The translations under genes and the position numbers were made by a program. This document shows, one piece after another, positions 1-8,373 of a DNA stretch of 64,000 bases. Position 1 is the stretch's first letter. Each line of letters begins with the position of its first letter. The stretch comes from Opitutus sp. (lineage in GTDB: Bacteria > Verrucomicrobiota > Verrucomicrobiae > Opitutales > Opitutaceae). The notes beneath the pieces were generated by a model. The model did no database searches and was not told the origin of the DNA. It saw only the letters and a list, made by a program, of their open reading frames with translations. The DNA lies in NCBI GenBank assembly GCA_009695065.1, contig SIBR01000018.1, forward strand, positions 1 through 64,000. Reading direction: 5' to 3'.

Positions 1-14
1 ATAGCTGTTTCACC

Positions 15-3000
15 ATGAATTCGATCTATCTCCTCCGGCGACTCTGGTCGTCGTTTTTCCTCGCATTCGCAGTCGGCTGGCTGCTCCCGGCCATGGCCCT
101 TCAAGCACAGTCCGCGAACAGTGGCTCCATCCAGGGTCGGGTGTACAATCCGTCCTTGAAGCAATATGTCCGAAACGCCGAGGTCCGGCTCGAAGGCACC
201 AATCAAATCGCCTATACGGAGAGCGACGGCACCTTCCGGTTCAGCAATGTCCCCGCCGGCCCGGCGTCCATCGCGGTGGCGTTCACGGGCTACATCACGG
301 CGAACGAAACCTTCATCGTCACCGCCGGCCAGCCGGCGGTGCGCGAAATCAACCTCACAAGCACGATGGAGTCATCGCAGACGCCGGCCAAGGGCAGTGT
401 CGTGAAACTGGAGGCCTTCACCGTTTCCTCGGAGCGGGAAGGAAACTCAAAGGCCATCATGGCGCAGCGGCGCAACATGAACATCACGACAACGGTGTCG
501 TCCGATATTTTCGGCGATGTGGCCGACGGCAACGTGGGCGAGTTCTTGAAATTCCTTCCCGGAGTGGATCTCGACTACGTTGAATCCGAGGCGCGCGGTC
601 CGCGGCTCGGCGGCATGGACGGCCAATATGTCGGTGTCTCCTTCGATGGCATGCGCAGCGCAAGTGCGGACGCCAACCGTGGCGGTGGTTCGTCGTCGCG
701 CGCCACCAGCTTCGAGGGCTTCACGATCACCGCCATCGACTCCATCGAAGTCAACCGCACGGCGAGCCCCGAGAACGACGCCGACTCCCCGGCGGGAACG
801 ATCAACATGAAAACGAAGCGGGCGTTCGACCGGAAAGGACGGATTTTCGATTACAACTTTGGCGTAAACTTCAACGGCGAGGAGTTCACCCTCCAAAAGG
901 TGCCCCAGGCGCGCGATAAGCCGGAATATCGGTGGAAACCAAACTGGCAGATCGGCTATTCCGAGTCGTTTTTCGACCAGCGCCTTGGGATCTTGATGAG
1001 CTACAGCCACGCCGCGTCTTATACGGAGGAGAATCCCCTTGTTATGTCTTACAACCGCGCCGATGCGTCGGCCACGGACCCGCGGCCAGCGGTCATTCGC
1101 CAGATCGACTCCCAGGACGGCGGAAAGTTTATCATCAAGGACGGTCTTCTGCTCACCGCCGATTGGAAGGCGACACCCAGCCTCACCCTATCGCTCAACA
1201 TGATCTACAGTTATTTCGAAGGTGAATTCTGGAGCCGTAACTTCGCTTTCGTCGCCGGCACCGACAACGGCAACGCCAGCACCGGCCGCTCCACGGTCGG
1301 CGGTGATGGCATGCTCAACGTCATTGCCCCGGCTCGAACCGCCGCCTTCACGTCGGCCTCCGTCGTTAATGGTGGCGGTGCTGCCACGAAGCTCTCCTAC
1401 ACCCGCCAAATCTCGCCGAAGTTCGAATACAAACTCGGCTCTTGGGTGATCGACGGAGCGGGAGCCTTCTCCCGTTCCGTGAATAATTACGAGGCGAACG
1501 AGCGGGGTTACACCGGGGTTGAGGCTGGCACCATATTCGGCGGCTGGACGGCCACGCGCCCGAATGCCCAATCGTGGGAGTGGACCATTCGCCAGAACTC
1601 CGGCCCGGACTGGATGGACCTGCGCAATTGGAACAACATTACCGGTAGCGCCGCCACCGACGGCCGGGCCGGCGGCACTCGGGTGACCAACGTCGATCGC
1701 ACCTGGGCGACGGAGAAATGGACCGGCGTCCTCAACGCGCGGTGGAACGTTCCTTTCCTCGAGAAGTTTCCCACCGTCATCAAATTTGGCGGCAAGTGGG
1801 ATGAAGAGACCCGCAAGAACAACAACCACGACATCACGAGCGTCTGGTCGTATAACGGGCCGGGTGGAAACACGACTTCGGTTGATCCCATCACTGGCAA
1901 CAACGTCATCCGAACCTTCGGCAACTGGACGAATGTCGGCCCTCAATTTACCTCGAGGTACCCGTACACCATGGGGACCACCAACGCGCTCACCACCATC
2001 AACGTCAACGGCCAGCAGGGCGTGCTGCCGCGGGTGAACCGCACGGAGATGTACAACCTTTTCCGCGACCACCGGGAACAGTTCGTGAACACAAGCACGG
2101 CAGAGAACTACTTCACTTCCTACATCGGCAACGCGCGCAATTTTCGCCAGACCATCAGGGCTGGCTATGCGCAGGCCGACGTGCGCCTGACATCGAAGAT
2201 TCAGGTGCGGTTCGGCGGACGCGGCGAAGAGACCATTAACGCTCTCAATGAATTCGATCCCCTGACCCGCGCGCAGATGCTGCTGTCGCCTTTTGCCGGC
2301 TCTTTGAACAATCCCGCTACGCTCAACGGGCGCCCGCTCACGGTCGCCGGAATCCAATACATGTATATGAACCAGCCGCGGGTGACCCGCACTTCGACAT
2401 ACCATAATTGGTTCCCGTCAGCCCTGCTAAAATATCAGATCCTACCGAACCTCGAGTTCCAGGCGGGAGTGAACAAAGGCATCTCCCGTCCGCCGATCGA
2501 CAGCCTCACCGGCATATGGAACATCAACGAAAACACGCGAATTGTATCGGCGCCCAATCCCAACCTGCAGCCGGAATATCACCAGGTTTTCCAGTCGCGT
2601 CTGGGTTATTATTTCGGGGGGGCTTCGCCCGGCCAGCTCTCGATCGGCCTCTCGCAGGATGAGGCGAGGAACTTCATCAAGTCGAACGATTATACGGCGG
2701 CCCAGTTTGGCGTGAGTGATCCCGACTTCGCCACTTACATCTTCCGGTCGACCACCAACAGCCTGGAGTTTCAAAAGTTTCGGAACATGGACCTCGCCTA
2801 CAACCAGATGCTCGGCTTCCTCCCGAACGAATACCTGCGGGGCATCAACGTTGCGCTCACCTACTCTCGCTCTTACGCAAACGTGCGACGCGTCATGCTC
2901 GCCCCGGAACGCGCGACCGCCCGACTCGGTTATGCCTACAAACGGTTCAATGGTTCGCTCAGCGCGGTCTGGATCGCCGATCGGCCGAGTGAGAGCACGT

Positions 3001-3218
3001 ATGGCCGGATCTGGGGAGCGATGACGAAATTCGACCTCACGCTCAACTATAGGCTCACCCGCTACGCCTCGCTTTTCGTGCAGGCCCGCAACATCACCAA
3101 CCAGAAGGATCTGTATTATGAGTCGCCCTTGGGCGTACAGGAAGGCAAGCAGCGCTACCTGCGCCAAATGGAGGAATACGGCGACAACTGGGTCTTCGGC
3201 GTAAAAGGCCAGTTCTAG
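15..3218 (+). CDS. TonB-dependent receptor with carboxypeptidase-like N-terminal domain
   Basis: Outer-membrane receptor of 1067 residues, expected to import a large ligand (saccharide, siderophore or similar) using TonB energy. Residues 1-32 form a signal peptide ending AMALQAQS. Residues about 36-115 resemble a carboxypeptidase regulatory-like beta-sandwich. A TonB-box-like stretch, EAFTVSSER, lies at 133-141. The plug follows at about 150-270, and the rest is barrel-like with a terminal aromatic (GVKGQF), typical of beta-barrel proteins. The ATG at 15 gives the full signal peptide. The gene stands alone and is followed by a strong terminator. The ligand cannot be told from sequence, and no SusD partner is present, so it is not a classical SusCD pair. 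Confidence 0.93.
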   Translation: MNSIYLLRRLWSSFFLAFAVGWLLPAMALQAQSANSGSIQGRVYNPSLKQYVRNAEVRLEGTNQIAYTESDGTFRFSNVPAGPASIAVAFTGYITANETFIVTAGQPAVREINLTSTMESSQTPAKGSVVKLEAFTVSSEREGNSKAIMAQRRNMNITTTVSSDIFGDVADGNVGEFLKFLPGVDLDYVESEARGPRLGGMDGQYVGVSFDGMRSASADANRGGGSSSRATSFEGFTITAIDSIEVNRTASPENDADSPAGTINMKTKRAFDRKGRIFDYNFGVNFNGEEFTLQKVPQARDKPEYRWKPNWQIGYSESFFDQRLGILMSYSHAASYTEENPLVMSYNRADASATDPRPAVIRQIDSQDGGKFIIKDGLLLTADWKATPSLTLSLNMIYSYFEGEFWSRNFAFVAGTDNGNASTGRSTVGGDGMLNVIAPARTAAFTSASVVNGGGAATKLSYTRQISPKFEYKLGSWVIDGAGAFSRSVNNYEANERGYTGVEAGTIFGGWTATRPNAQSWEWTIRQNSGPDWMDLRNWNNITGSAATDGRAGGTRVTNVDRTWATEKWTGVLNARWNVPFLEKFPTVIKFGGKWDEETRKNNNHDITSVWSYNGPGGNTTSVDPITGNNVIRTFGNWTNVGPQFTSRYPYTMGTTNALTTINVNGQQGVLPRVNRTEMYNLFRDHREQFVNTSTAENYFTSYIGNARNFRQTIRAGYAQADVRLTSKIQVRFGGRGEETINALNEFDPLTRAQMLLSPFAGSLNNPATLNGRPLTVAGIQYMYMNQPRVTRTSTYHNWFPSALLKYQILPNLEFQAGVNKGISRPPIDSLTGIWNINENTRIVSAPNPNLQPEYHQVFQSRLGYYFGGASPGQLSIGLSQDEARNFIKSNDYTAAQFGVSDPDFATYIFRSTTNSLEFQKFRNMDLAYNQMLGFLPNEYLRGINVALTYSRSYANVRRVMLAPERATARLGYAYKRFNGSLSAVWIADRPSESTYGRIWGAMTKFDLTLNYRLTRYASLFVQARNITNQKDLYYESPLGVQEGKQRYLRQMEEYGDNWVFGVKGQF

Positions 3219-3244
3219 TTTCCGCGCCAATTTTCGGATGCGCC

Positions 3245-3275
3245 AAGCGCCAGCCTTCGGGCTGGCGCTTTTTTG
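3245..3275 (+). terminator. Rho-independent terminator of the TonB receptor gene
   Basis: An 11-bp perfect stem (3245-3255 with 3260-3270) closes on a TTCG tetraloop and runs into a T tract ending at 3274. It starts 27 bases after the receptor stop codon. Confidence 0.93.
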
Positions 3276-3349
3276 TCCCGAACTCGCTCGCCTCTCCTTC
3301 GAGCCCACGTATCCGGTATAAAACTCGTGGCCGGCGAGCCTCGGACTAC

Positions 3350-4350
3350 CTAAGGCGCGGCGCCGGGAGCGTCCGGCGGCGATTCGCCGTCGGACGCCAG
3401 CCGGAGATTCAGCAGCGGCAGCAGGCAGAGCAGACCGGCCACGGTGAGTCCGAGGACGGCATAACCGGCGACGTCATGCACGGTGCCGTCGATCGCGTGC
3501 GGCCCGTGGCGATACGCCCACGCGGTCAAAAAAAGGCTGCGGCCGAGATTGGTCGCAAACGCCAGCACCAGGGCCGCCAGCACCAGGGCGATTTTTTTCA
3601 GCCGCGATCGAGGAAACCCGCGGCGAGAAACGAGCCGGCAAACAGGCAACCCGTCAGCGACCGGATCCCGGAGCAGGCATCCTCCACGCCGACGTTGCCG
3701 TTGGGCAGGGCCAGCACATTGCCCTGCTGCTCGATCGGCACGCCGACCAGGTCGAAGACAAACGCCACCACCGTCACCACCTTGCGCAGCAGCGCGAGGC
3801 TCAGCTGGCTTTCGACCACCGAAACCATCGGAGCCGAAACAATCCATACGAGCGCGGGAAAAATAAAAAAAACGGTGAGCCGCACCCGTGGATCCGTGCG
3901 CAAGGTGCCGGCGGCCGCCCTCGCCGTTTCCGGCGCATTGATGAAGAGGAGCGGCAGGAGAATTCCGGCCACCCCAAGCGTGATCGCCAGCGTGCCCGGA
4001 TTGGACGAACCCGCGCCGGCCCGATAAAGCGCGCCCAGCAAAAAGAGCAGAACGCCCGCGATCATCGTCCCGCCGACCAGCAGCCACAGCACCCCTTGGC
4101 GCCATCCCGCCACCCGTGGACTGCCCCCGGCGGCACACGACGCGAGGGCCGCCGTGATTCGCGGCCAGCGGTCGTAAATGACAAAGACGACGAACACCGG
4201 CACCAGCCAGCCGAAGCTGTAATCCTCCTTGGTCCGCTACCAGTGCGATTGATCCCAGCCGACGAATCCGAGGAATCCGGCACCGGGCGCCAGCGCGGCC
4301 AGAAAAGGTCCGGGCAGGGTCGCTCGGATTTTTTTCAACTGGGCCAGCAC
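3350..4350 (-). pseudogene. Exosortase/archaeosortase family gene, disrupted by an in-frame TAG and a frameshift
   Basis: Remains of a multi-pass membrane transpeptidase that would process PEP-CTERM-type sorting signals. The N-terminal part reads to WDQSHW, then hits TAG at 4237-4239, then continues in the same frame as RTKEDYSFGWLVP, a recognisable exosortase segment. A Tyr codon is expected at that position, so one base change explains the stop. A second break near 3600 (TGA at 3598-3600, next to a run of seven A on this strand) shifts the frame by one; the C-terminal part continues as LKKIALVLAALVLAF. The catalytic triad survives across the pieces: Cys at 3673-3675 (EDACSGIR), Arg at 3539-3541 (NLGRSLFLT) and His at 3476-3478 (GTVHDVAGY). 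The start is uncertain; GTG at 4350 is the first plausible one in frame. Either a genuine pseudogene or a gene carrying two sequence errors. Confidence 0.8.
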
Positions 4351-4462
4351 GGGCGGATGCCACCGCGCGGGGCGCTGGAATGCGAGCCTGATTGCCCTCC
4401 AACAAAATCCGCGAACGACCGCCGCTGCCGGCGACGCTGACCGGGGCCGGGGCCGGACCCGG

Positions 4463-5791
4463 TCACGCCAGCCGGGCCACGACCATCGAGGCGTTGGTGC
4501 CGCCGAAGCCGAAGCTGTTGGCCAGCGCCGCCCGCACCGGTTTCCGCACCGCCACGTTCGGCGTGAAGTTGAGGCCGAGGGCCTCACAGGCCGGGTCGAC
4601 GTTCTCGAGATTGATCGTCGGCGGCACCACGCCGTCGTGAATGGCCATCACCGCGGAGAAGGCGCCCATCGCACCCGCGCCGCCGAGCAGGTGGCCCGTC
4701 ATCGATTTCACGCCGCTGACATGCAAGGACGATTTGGTGTCCGCAAACACGCTGGCGATCGCGGCCCCCTCCTCGCCGTCGCCGCCGGGGGTGGAGGTCG
4801 CATGGGCCGAGACGTAGTCGATCTCCCCAGGCGACATGCCTGCCCGGGCGAGGGCGGCGCGCATAGCCCGCGCGGAGCCTTCGCCGCCGGGTGAAAGCGA
4901 CGAGAGATGATAGGCGTCCGACGTCGCACCATAGCCGCGCAATTCGGCATAAATCCGCGCGCCGCGCTTTTGGGCGTGCTCCAGTTCCTCGAGCACGAAT
5001 ACCACGGAGCCTTCCGACAGCACAAAGCCGTCGCGATCGCGATCGTAGGGCCGCGAGGCTTTTTCCGGCGCATCGTTGCGGGTCGACAGCGCCCGCATCT
5101 GCGCGAACGCGCCGACCGCCAGCGGCGTGACGGTGGACTCGGCGCCGCCCGCGATCATCACATCCGCGTCGTCCCGCGCGATCGCCGCCGCCGCCTCCCC
5201 GAGCGCATGCCCGCTGGTGGCGCACGCCGACGCGACGCTCATGTTGGCACCGCGAAAGTCGAGGACGAGGCTCACCTGCCCGGCCAGCAGATTGGGGGCG
5301 ATCTGAATGATGAAGAACGGCGAGATCTTCCTGAAGCCACCCGCTTTCCAGGTATCGTGCATCGCCTCCATCTCGGGCAGCCCCCCGAGGCCGACGCCCA
5401 GATTCACCCCCATGCGCTCAGGCGGCAGACTTGTCCGATGCGCATCGAGCCCTGAATTGGCGTAGGCCTCGACTGCGGCGGAGACACCGAGGTGGGAGAA
5501 GCGTCCGAATTTTTTGAGGTCCTTCTGGCTGAGCGCCTGCGTCAACGGACCGCCGGCCGGACCCCGCGGAAACAGGGGCGCCGGCAAGGCCCGCGCCGGA
5601 TCGAAGTCGCGCACCTCGCCCGCAATCTGGGCCGTGCAACCGGTGGCATCGAACCGGGTGATCCGCCGGATGCCGCTGCGGCCGGCCACGAGCGAGGCCC
5701 AGGTATCGGGGGCGGAGTTGCCGCAGGGTGTCACGGCACCCAGCCCGGTGATGACCACACGACGACGCGGAGAGGAAGTGGAATGAGACAT
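4463..5791 (-). CDS. fabF: 3-oxoacyl-[acyl-carrier-protein] synthase II (FabF-type ketosynthase)
   Basis: Cytosolic condensing enzyme of fatty acid or polyketide chain elongation, 442 residues, slightly longer than typical FabF (about 410-415). The catalytic triad is visible: Cys190 in SACATSGHA, His330 in SAHATSTPGGD and His367 in KSMTGHLLGG. The C-terminal glycine-rich NSFGFGGTNAS is also present. The extra length is partly an insertion at about 66-95 before the KFGRFSHLG segment. The usual acpP/fabD/fabG neighbours are absent; it sits upstream of the broken exosortase on the same strand and downstream of a TetR-type gene. It could serve specialised acyl-chain synthesis rather than the main pathway; sequence alone does not decide. 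Confidence 0.9.
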   Translation of the reverse strand: MSHSTSSPRRRVVITGLGAVTPCGNSAPDTWASLVAGRSGIRRITRFDATGCTAQIAGEVRDFDPARALPAPLFPRGPAGGPLTQALSQKDLKKFGRFSHLGVSAAVEAYANSGLDAHRTSLPPERMGVNLGVGLGGLPEMEAMHDTWKAGGFRKISPFFIIQIAPNLLAGQVSLVLDFRGANMSVASACATSGHALGEAAAAIARDDADVMIAGGAESTVTPLAVGAFAQMRALSTRNDAPEKASRPYDRDRDGFVLSEGSVVFVLEELEHAQKRGARIYAELRGYGATSDAYHLSSLSPGGEGSARAMRAALARAGMSPGEIDYVSAHATSTPGGDGEEGAAIASVFADTKSSLHVSGVKSMTGHLLGGAGAMGAFSAVMAIHDGVVPPTINLENVDPACEALGLNFTPNVAVRKPVRAALANSFGFGGTNASMVVARLA

Positions 5792-5909
5792 GAGAAAGGG
5801 GTTTTATAGCAGCAACCGCCGGTGGACTTGCGAATTCATTTTCAAGCCCGCCGGCCCGGCCCCCCGGCACCCGGAATCACCGGCCGAGAGAACGACCCGC
5901 AGCTTCATT

Positions 5910-6551
5910 TCAAAAAGCACGAATGAAGTCGTGGGCCGGCTCCAGCGACCGGGCGCGGTCCGGCTCCGATGGGCAAAACTGCGCCCGCACCTGCCGCCGC
6001 ATCGCGCACAAAACCGCCGCGCTGCGCTCCGGATCCTCGATGGCCCGCGCCAACAAGAGCGCTCCGACGAGCGAGCTCATCAACAGGGTCACCTGCTCCC
6101 GGTTTTTCTGCGGATCGCGGCTGAGACGCAGTGCGGCGCCCAACCGGTCGAGATGCCCGGCAAAGGCCCGCGCGTAACCGGCCCGCGCCGCCCCCTGCAA
6201 CCGCACCATGTCGGCCCCCACCGCGACGACAAAGCAGCCTGTGCCCCGGTTGTCGCGATGCCGCACCGCAAGGTAGCTCTCCACCAGCAACCGGACCCGT
6301 GCCGTGCGCGTGGACGCCGCGGCAATCCGGTCGAGATTCGGAATCGCCGCTTCAAAGGCCGCCGAGCACGCACTCACGATCAAGTCCTCCTTGCCCTCGA
6401 AATGCGCATAAAAACCCCCGTGTGTCAGCCCCGCCCGACGCATCACTTCGTCGACCCCCGATTCCGAAACTCCCCGCTCCCGAAACGTTCGGCCCGCCGC
6501 GTCGAGGATTCGGCGCCGGGTGGCATCCTTATGGGCCGGATGATAACGCAT
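5910..6551 (-). CDS. TetR/AcrR family transcriptional regulator
   Basis: DNA-binding repressor of 213 residues. Residues about 10-56 form the TetR helix-turn-helix (ILDAAGRTFRERG through AGLTHGGFYAHFEGKEDL). The rest is a helical ligand and dimerisation domain typical of the AcrR branch, with GCFVVAVGADM in the middle. A two-fold palindrome begins 13 bases upstream of its start, suggesting autoregulation. It is followed on the same strand by the ketosynthase gene about 120 bases away, which it may also control. The effector is unknown. Confidence 0.9.
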   Translation of the reverse strand: MRYHPAHKDATRRRILDAAGRTFRERGVSESGVDEVMRRAGLTHGGFYAHFEGKEDLIVSACSAAFEAAIPNLDRIAAASTRTARVRLLVESYLAVRHRDNRGTGCFVVAVGADMVRLQGAARAGYARAFAGHLDRLGAALRLSRDPQKNREQVTLLMSSLVGALLLARAIEDPERSAAVLCAMRRQVRAQFCPSEPDRARSLEPAHDFIRAF

Positions 6552-6563
6552 AATCGGATTTAG

Positions 6564-6577
6564 ATGACGTTCGTCAT
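6564..6577. promoter_or_regulatory. Palindromic operator upstream of the TetR gene
   Basis: Perfect inverted repeat ATGACG-TT-CGTCAT, size and symmetry typical of a TetR-family operator. It lies 13 bases upstream of the regulator start and within the region that must hold its promoter. It could also influence the divergent HIT gene about 220 bases away. Confidence 0.6.
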
Positions 6578-6794
6578 ACTATTGCGCAAGCGCTAAAGAC
6601 GCTGTTTCCCATCTTCTTACACCTTCATGCGGATCGGCCGAACGATTTCATCGATGATTCGATCGTGATGCCGCACCTGCGGCCCCGCCGAAGCTCATGG
6701 CCGGATCATCGGTCGCAACCAACGCGGGTTTTGACTTTCCCTCCCAGCCAGATTTCCTTCCTCCCCTTTTCAGTCGTCGACGACCTTAAATCAC

Positions 6795-7337
6795 ATGCAG
6801 CAGCTACACGCCCATTGGCGCATGGAATACATCGAGGCTCCACGCTACCCGGCGGCGATGAAACGACCTTTTACCGAGCTCCCGGCGCTCAGCGATGACC
6901 GGGCGGCGCTGATCGTCCACCGCTCCTCCCTCTCCTACCTTCTCCTGAACCGGTTCCCCTACAATCCCGGCCATCTTCTGGCCGTGCCATTTCGCGAGGT
7001 CACCGAGCTGGATCAACTTACCCCGACCGAGCGGGCCGATCTTTTCGAGGAAATCGTCATTGGCCAGCACCTGCTGACGGCCGCCCTTAAGCCGGAGGGA
7101 TTCAACATCGGTTTCAATCTCGGGGCCGCCGTGGCCGGGGGCAGTATTCCCCACCTCCACGGTCACATCGTGCCGCGGTGGAACGGCGACAATAACTTCA
7201 TGCCCGTGTTGGGTCAGACCCGCATCCTGCCCCAGTCGCTCGATGCCACGTGGGAAAAGCTCCATGCGGCAGCCATCGCCCGGAGCCAGGGAACCCCGAA
7301 ACTCAAAAAAGCGCGCGCCGCCACCCGCCGGCGCTGA
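6795..7337 (+). CDS. HIT family protein (diadenosine polyphosphate phosphorylase/hydrolase-like)
   Basis: Histidine-triad nucleotide-binding protein of 180 residues. The HxHxH signature is His120, His122 and His124 in HLHGHIVPRW; the central histidine of this motif carries out nucleotidyl transfer in the family. The segment ALIVHRSSLSYLLLNRFPYNPGHLLAVPFRE matches the Ap4A phosphorylase-like branch better than the small HINT branch. The lysine/arginine-rich tail (KLKKARAATRRR) is an extra. It precedes phoH by 29 bases and is probably co-transcribed. Confidence 0.9.
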   Translation: MQQLHAHWRMEYIEAPRYPAAMKRPFTELPALSDDRAALIVHRSSLSYLLLNRFPYNPGHLLAVPFREVTELDQLTPTERADLFEEIVIGQHLLTAALKPEGFNIGFNLGAAVAGGSIPHLHGHIVPRWNGDNNFMPVLGQTRILPQSLDATWEKLHAAAIARSQGTPKLKKARAATRRR

Positions 7338-7366
7338 CCGCCCGACTTTCGCCCTCAGCCGCTTCC

Positions 7367-8353
7367 GTGATTTCCAAGACCTTCCATTTTCCCAGTCCCC
7401 GGCACCTCGCTTCGCTCTACGGTGGTCGCGAGGAGAATCTGGTCCACGCCGAGGGCGCCCTCGGTGTGAAACTGACCACGCGGGAAGACTGGCTGAAAAT
7501 CGACGGCCCGCCCGACCCGGTCACGCAGGCCGGGCGGCTCTTCGAGTTTCTCAACGACGCGCGCTCCCAAGGGATGACGATTCGCACGCCGGACTTCCAC
7601 CGGATCACCGATGCCTTCGCCCGCGGCGAGGGCGCCCAGCTTCGCACCCTGCTGGAGGAACCGCTGGTCATTGCAACCAACCGGCGGACGATCATCCCAA
7701 AGACACTCGGGCAAAAACTCTACCTGCAATCGATGCTGGCCCACCCGATCGTGTTTGGCATCGGCCCCGCCGGCACCGGCAAGACCTACCTCGCCATGGC
7801 CGCCGCCGTTTCCGCGCTGCTGCGCAACGAAGTGGAACGCATCATCCTCACCCGGCCGGCCGTCGAGGCCGGCGAAGCCCTCGGTTTTCTTCCGGGCGAC
7901 CTGCGCGAAAAAATCCTGCCGTATCTTCGTCCGCTCTACGACGCGTTGCACGACATGCTCGACCCCGAGGATGTGGCGCGGCTCACCGAAAAGGGCGTGA
8001 TCGAAATCGCGCCGCTGGCCTACATGCGCGGCCGCACGCTGTCGCACGCCTTCGTCGTGCTCGACGAGGCCCAGAACACCACGCCGGAGCAAATGATGAT
8101 GTTCCTCACCCGTCTCGGCGAGGAATCGCGCATGGTGGTGACCGGCGACATCACGCAGATCGATCTGCCGCGGTCGAAGCAGAGCGGGCTTCTCGAAGTA
8201 CGCCACATCCTGTCCGACGTGCCCGGCATCGATTTCCACACCTTCAGCGGGGCCGACGTCGTCCGCCACCCGCTCGTCCAGAAGATCATCGAGGCCTACG
8301 ACGACTACCGCAACCCCATCACCAGCGAAAACGGCGCCGCGGAGCCGCGGTAG
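7367..8353 (+). CDS. phoH: PhoH family ATPase
   Basis: Cytosolic P-loop ATPase of 328 residues, homologous to the helicase-like domain of PhoH; the family is tied to RNA metabolism and often neighbours ybeY. Walker A is GPAGTGKT at about 133-140 and Walker B is VVLDEAQN with DEAQN at about 233-237, followed by GDITQIDLP. The frame is open further upstream, but GTG at 7367 (ISKTFHF) gives a normal-length N-terminus and avoids overlap with the HIT gene. The stop is 20 bases before the HD-domain gene. Confidence 0.93.
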   Translation: MISKTFHFPSPRHLASLYGGREENLVHAEGALGVKLTTREDWLKIDGPPDPVTQAGRLFEFLNDARSQGMTIRTPDFHRITDAFARGEGAQLRTLLEEPLVIATNRRTIIPKTLGQKLYLQSMLAHPIVFGIGPAGTGKTYLAMAAAVSALLRNEVERIILTRPAVEAGEALGFLPGDLREKILPYLRPLYDALHDMLDPEDVARLTEKGVIEIAPLAYMRGRTLSHAFVVLDEAQNTTPEQMMMFLTRLGEESRMVVTGDITQIDLPRSKQSGLLEVRHILSDVPGIDFHTFSGADVVRHPLVQKIIEAYDDYRNPITSENGAAEPR

Positions 8354-8373
8354 GATCCCTCGACGCATCCCTC

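Noticed and set aside
3590..3601. Programmed frameshift in the exosortase at the seven-A run
   Set aside because: The zero-frame TGA comes before the A-run, so ribosomes would stop before the slippery sequence; together with the separate TAG a mutation or error is more likely.
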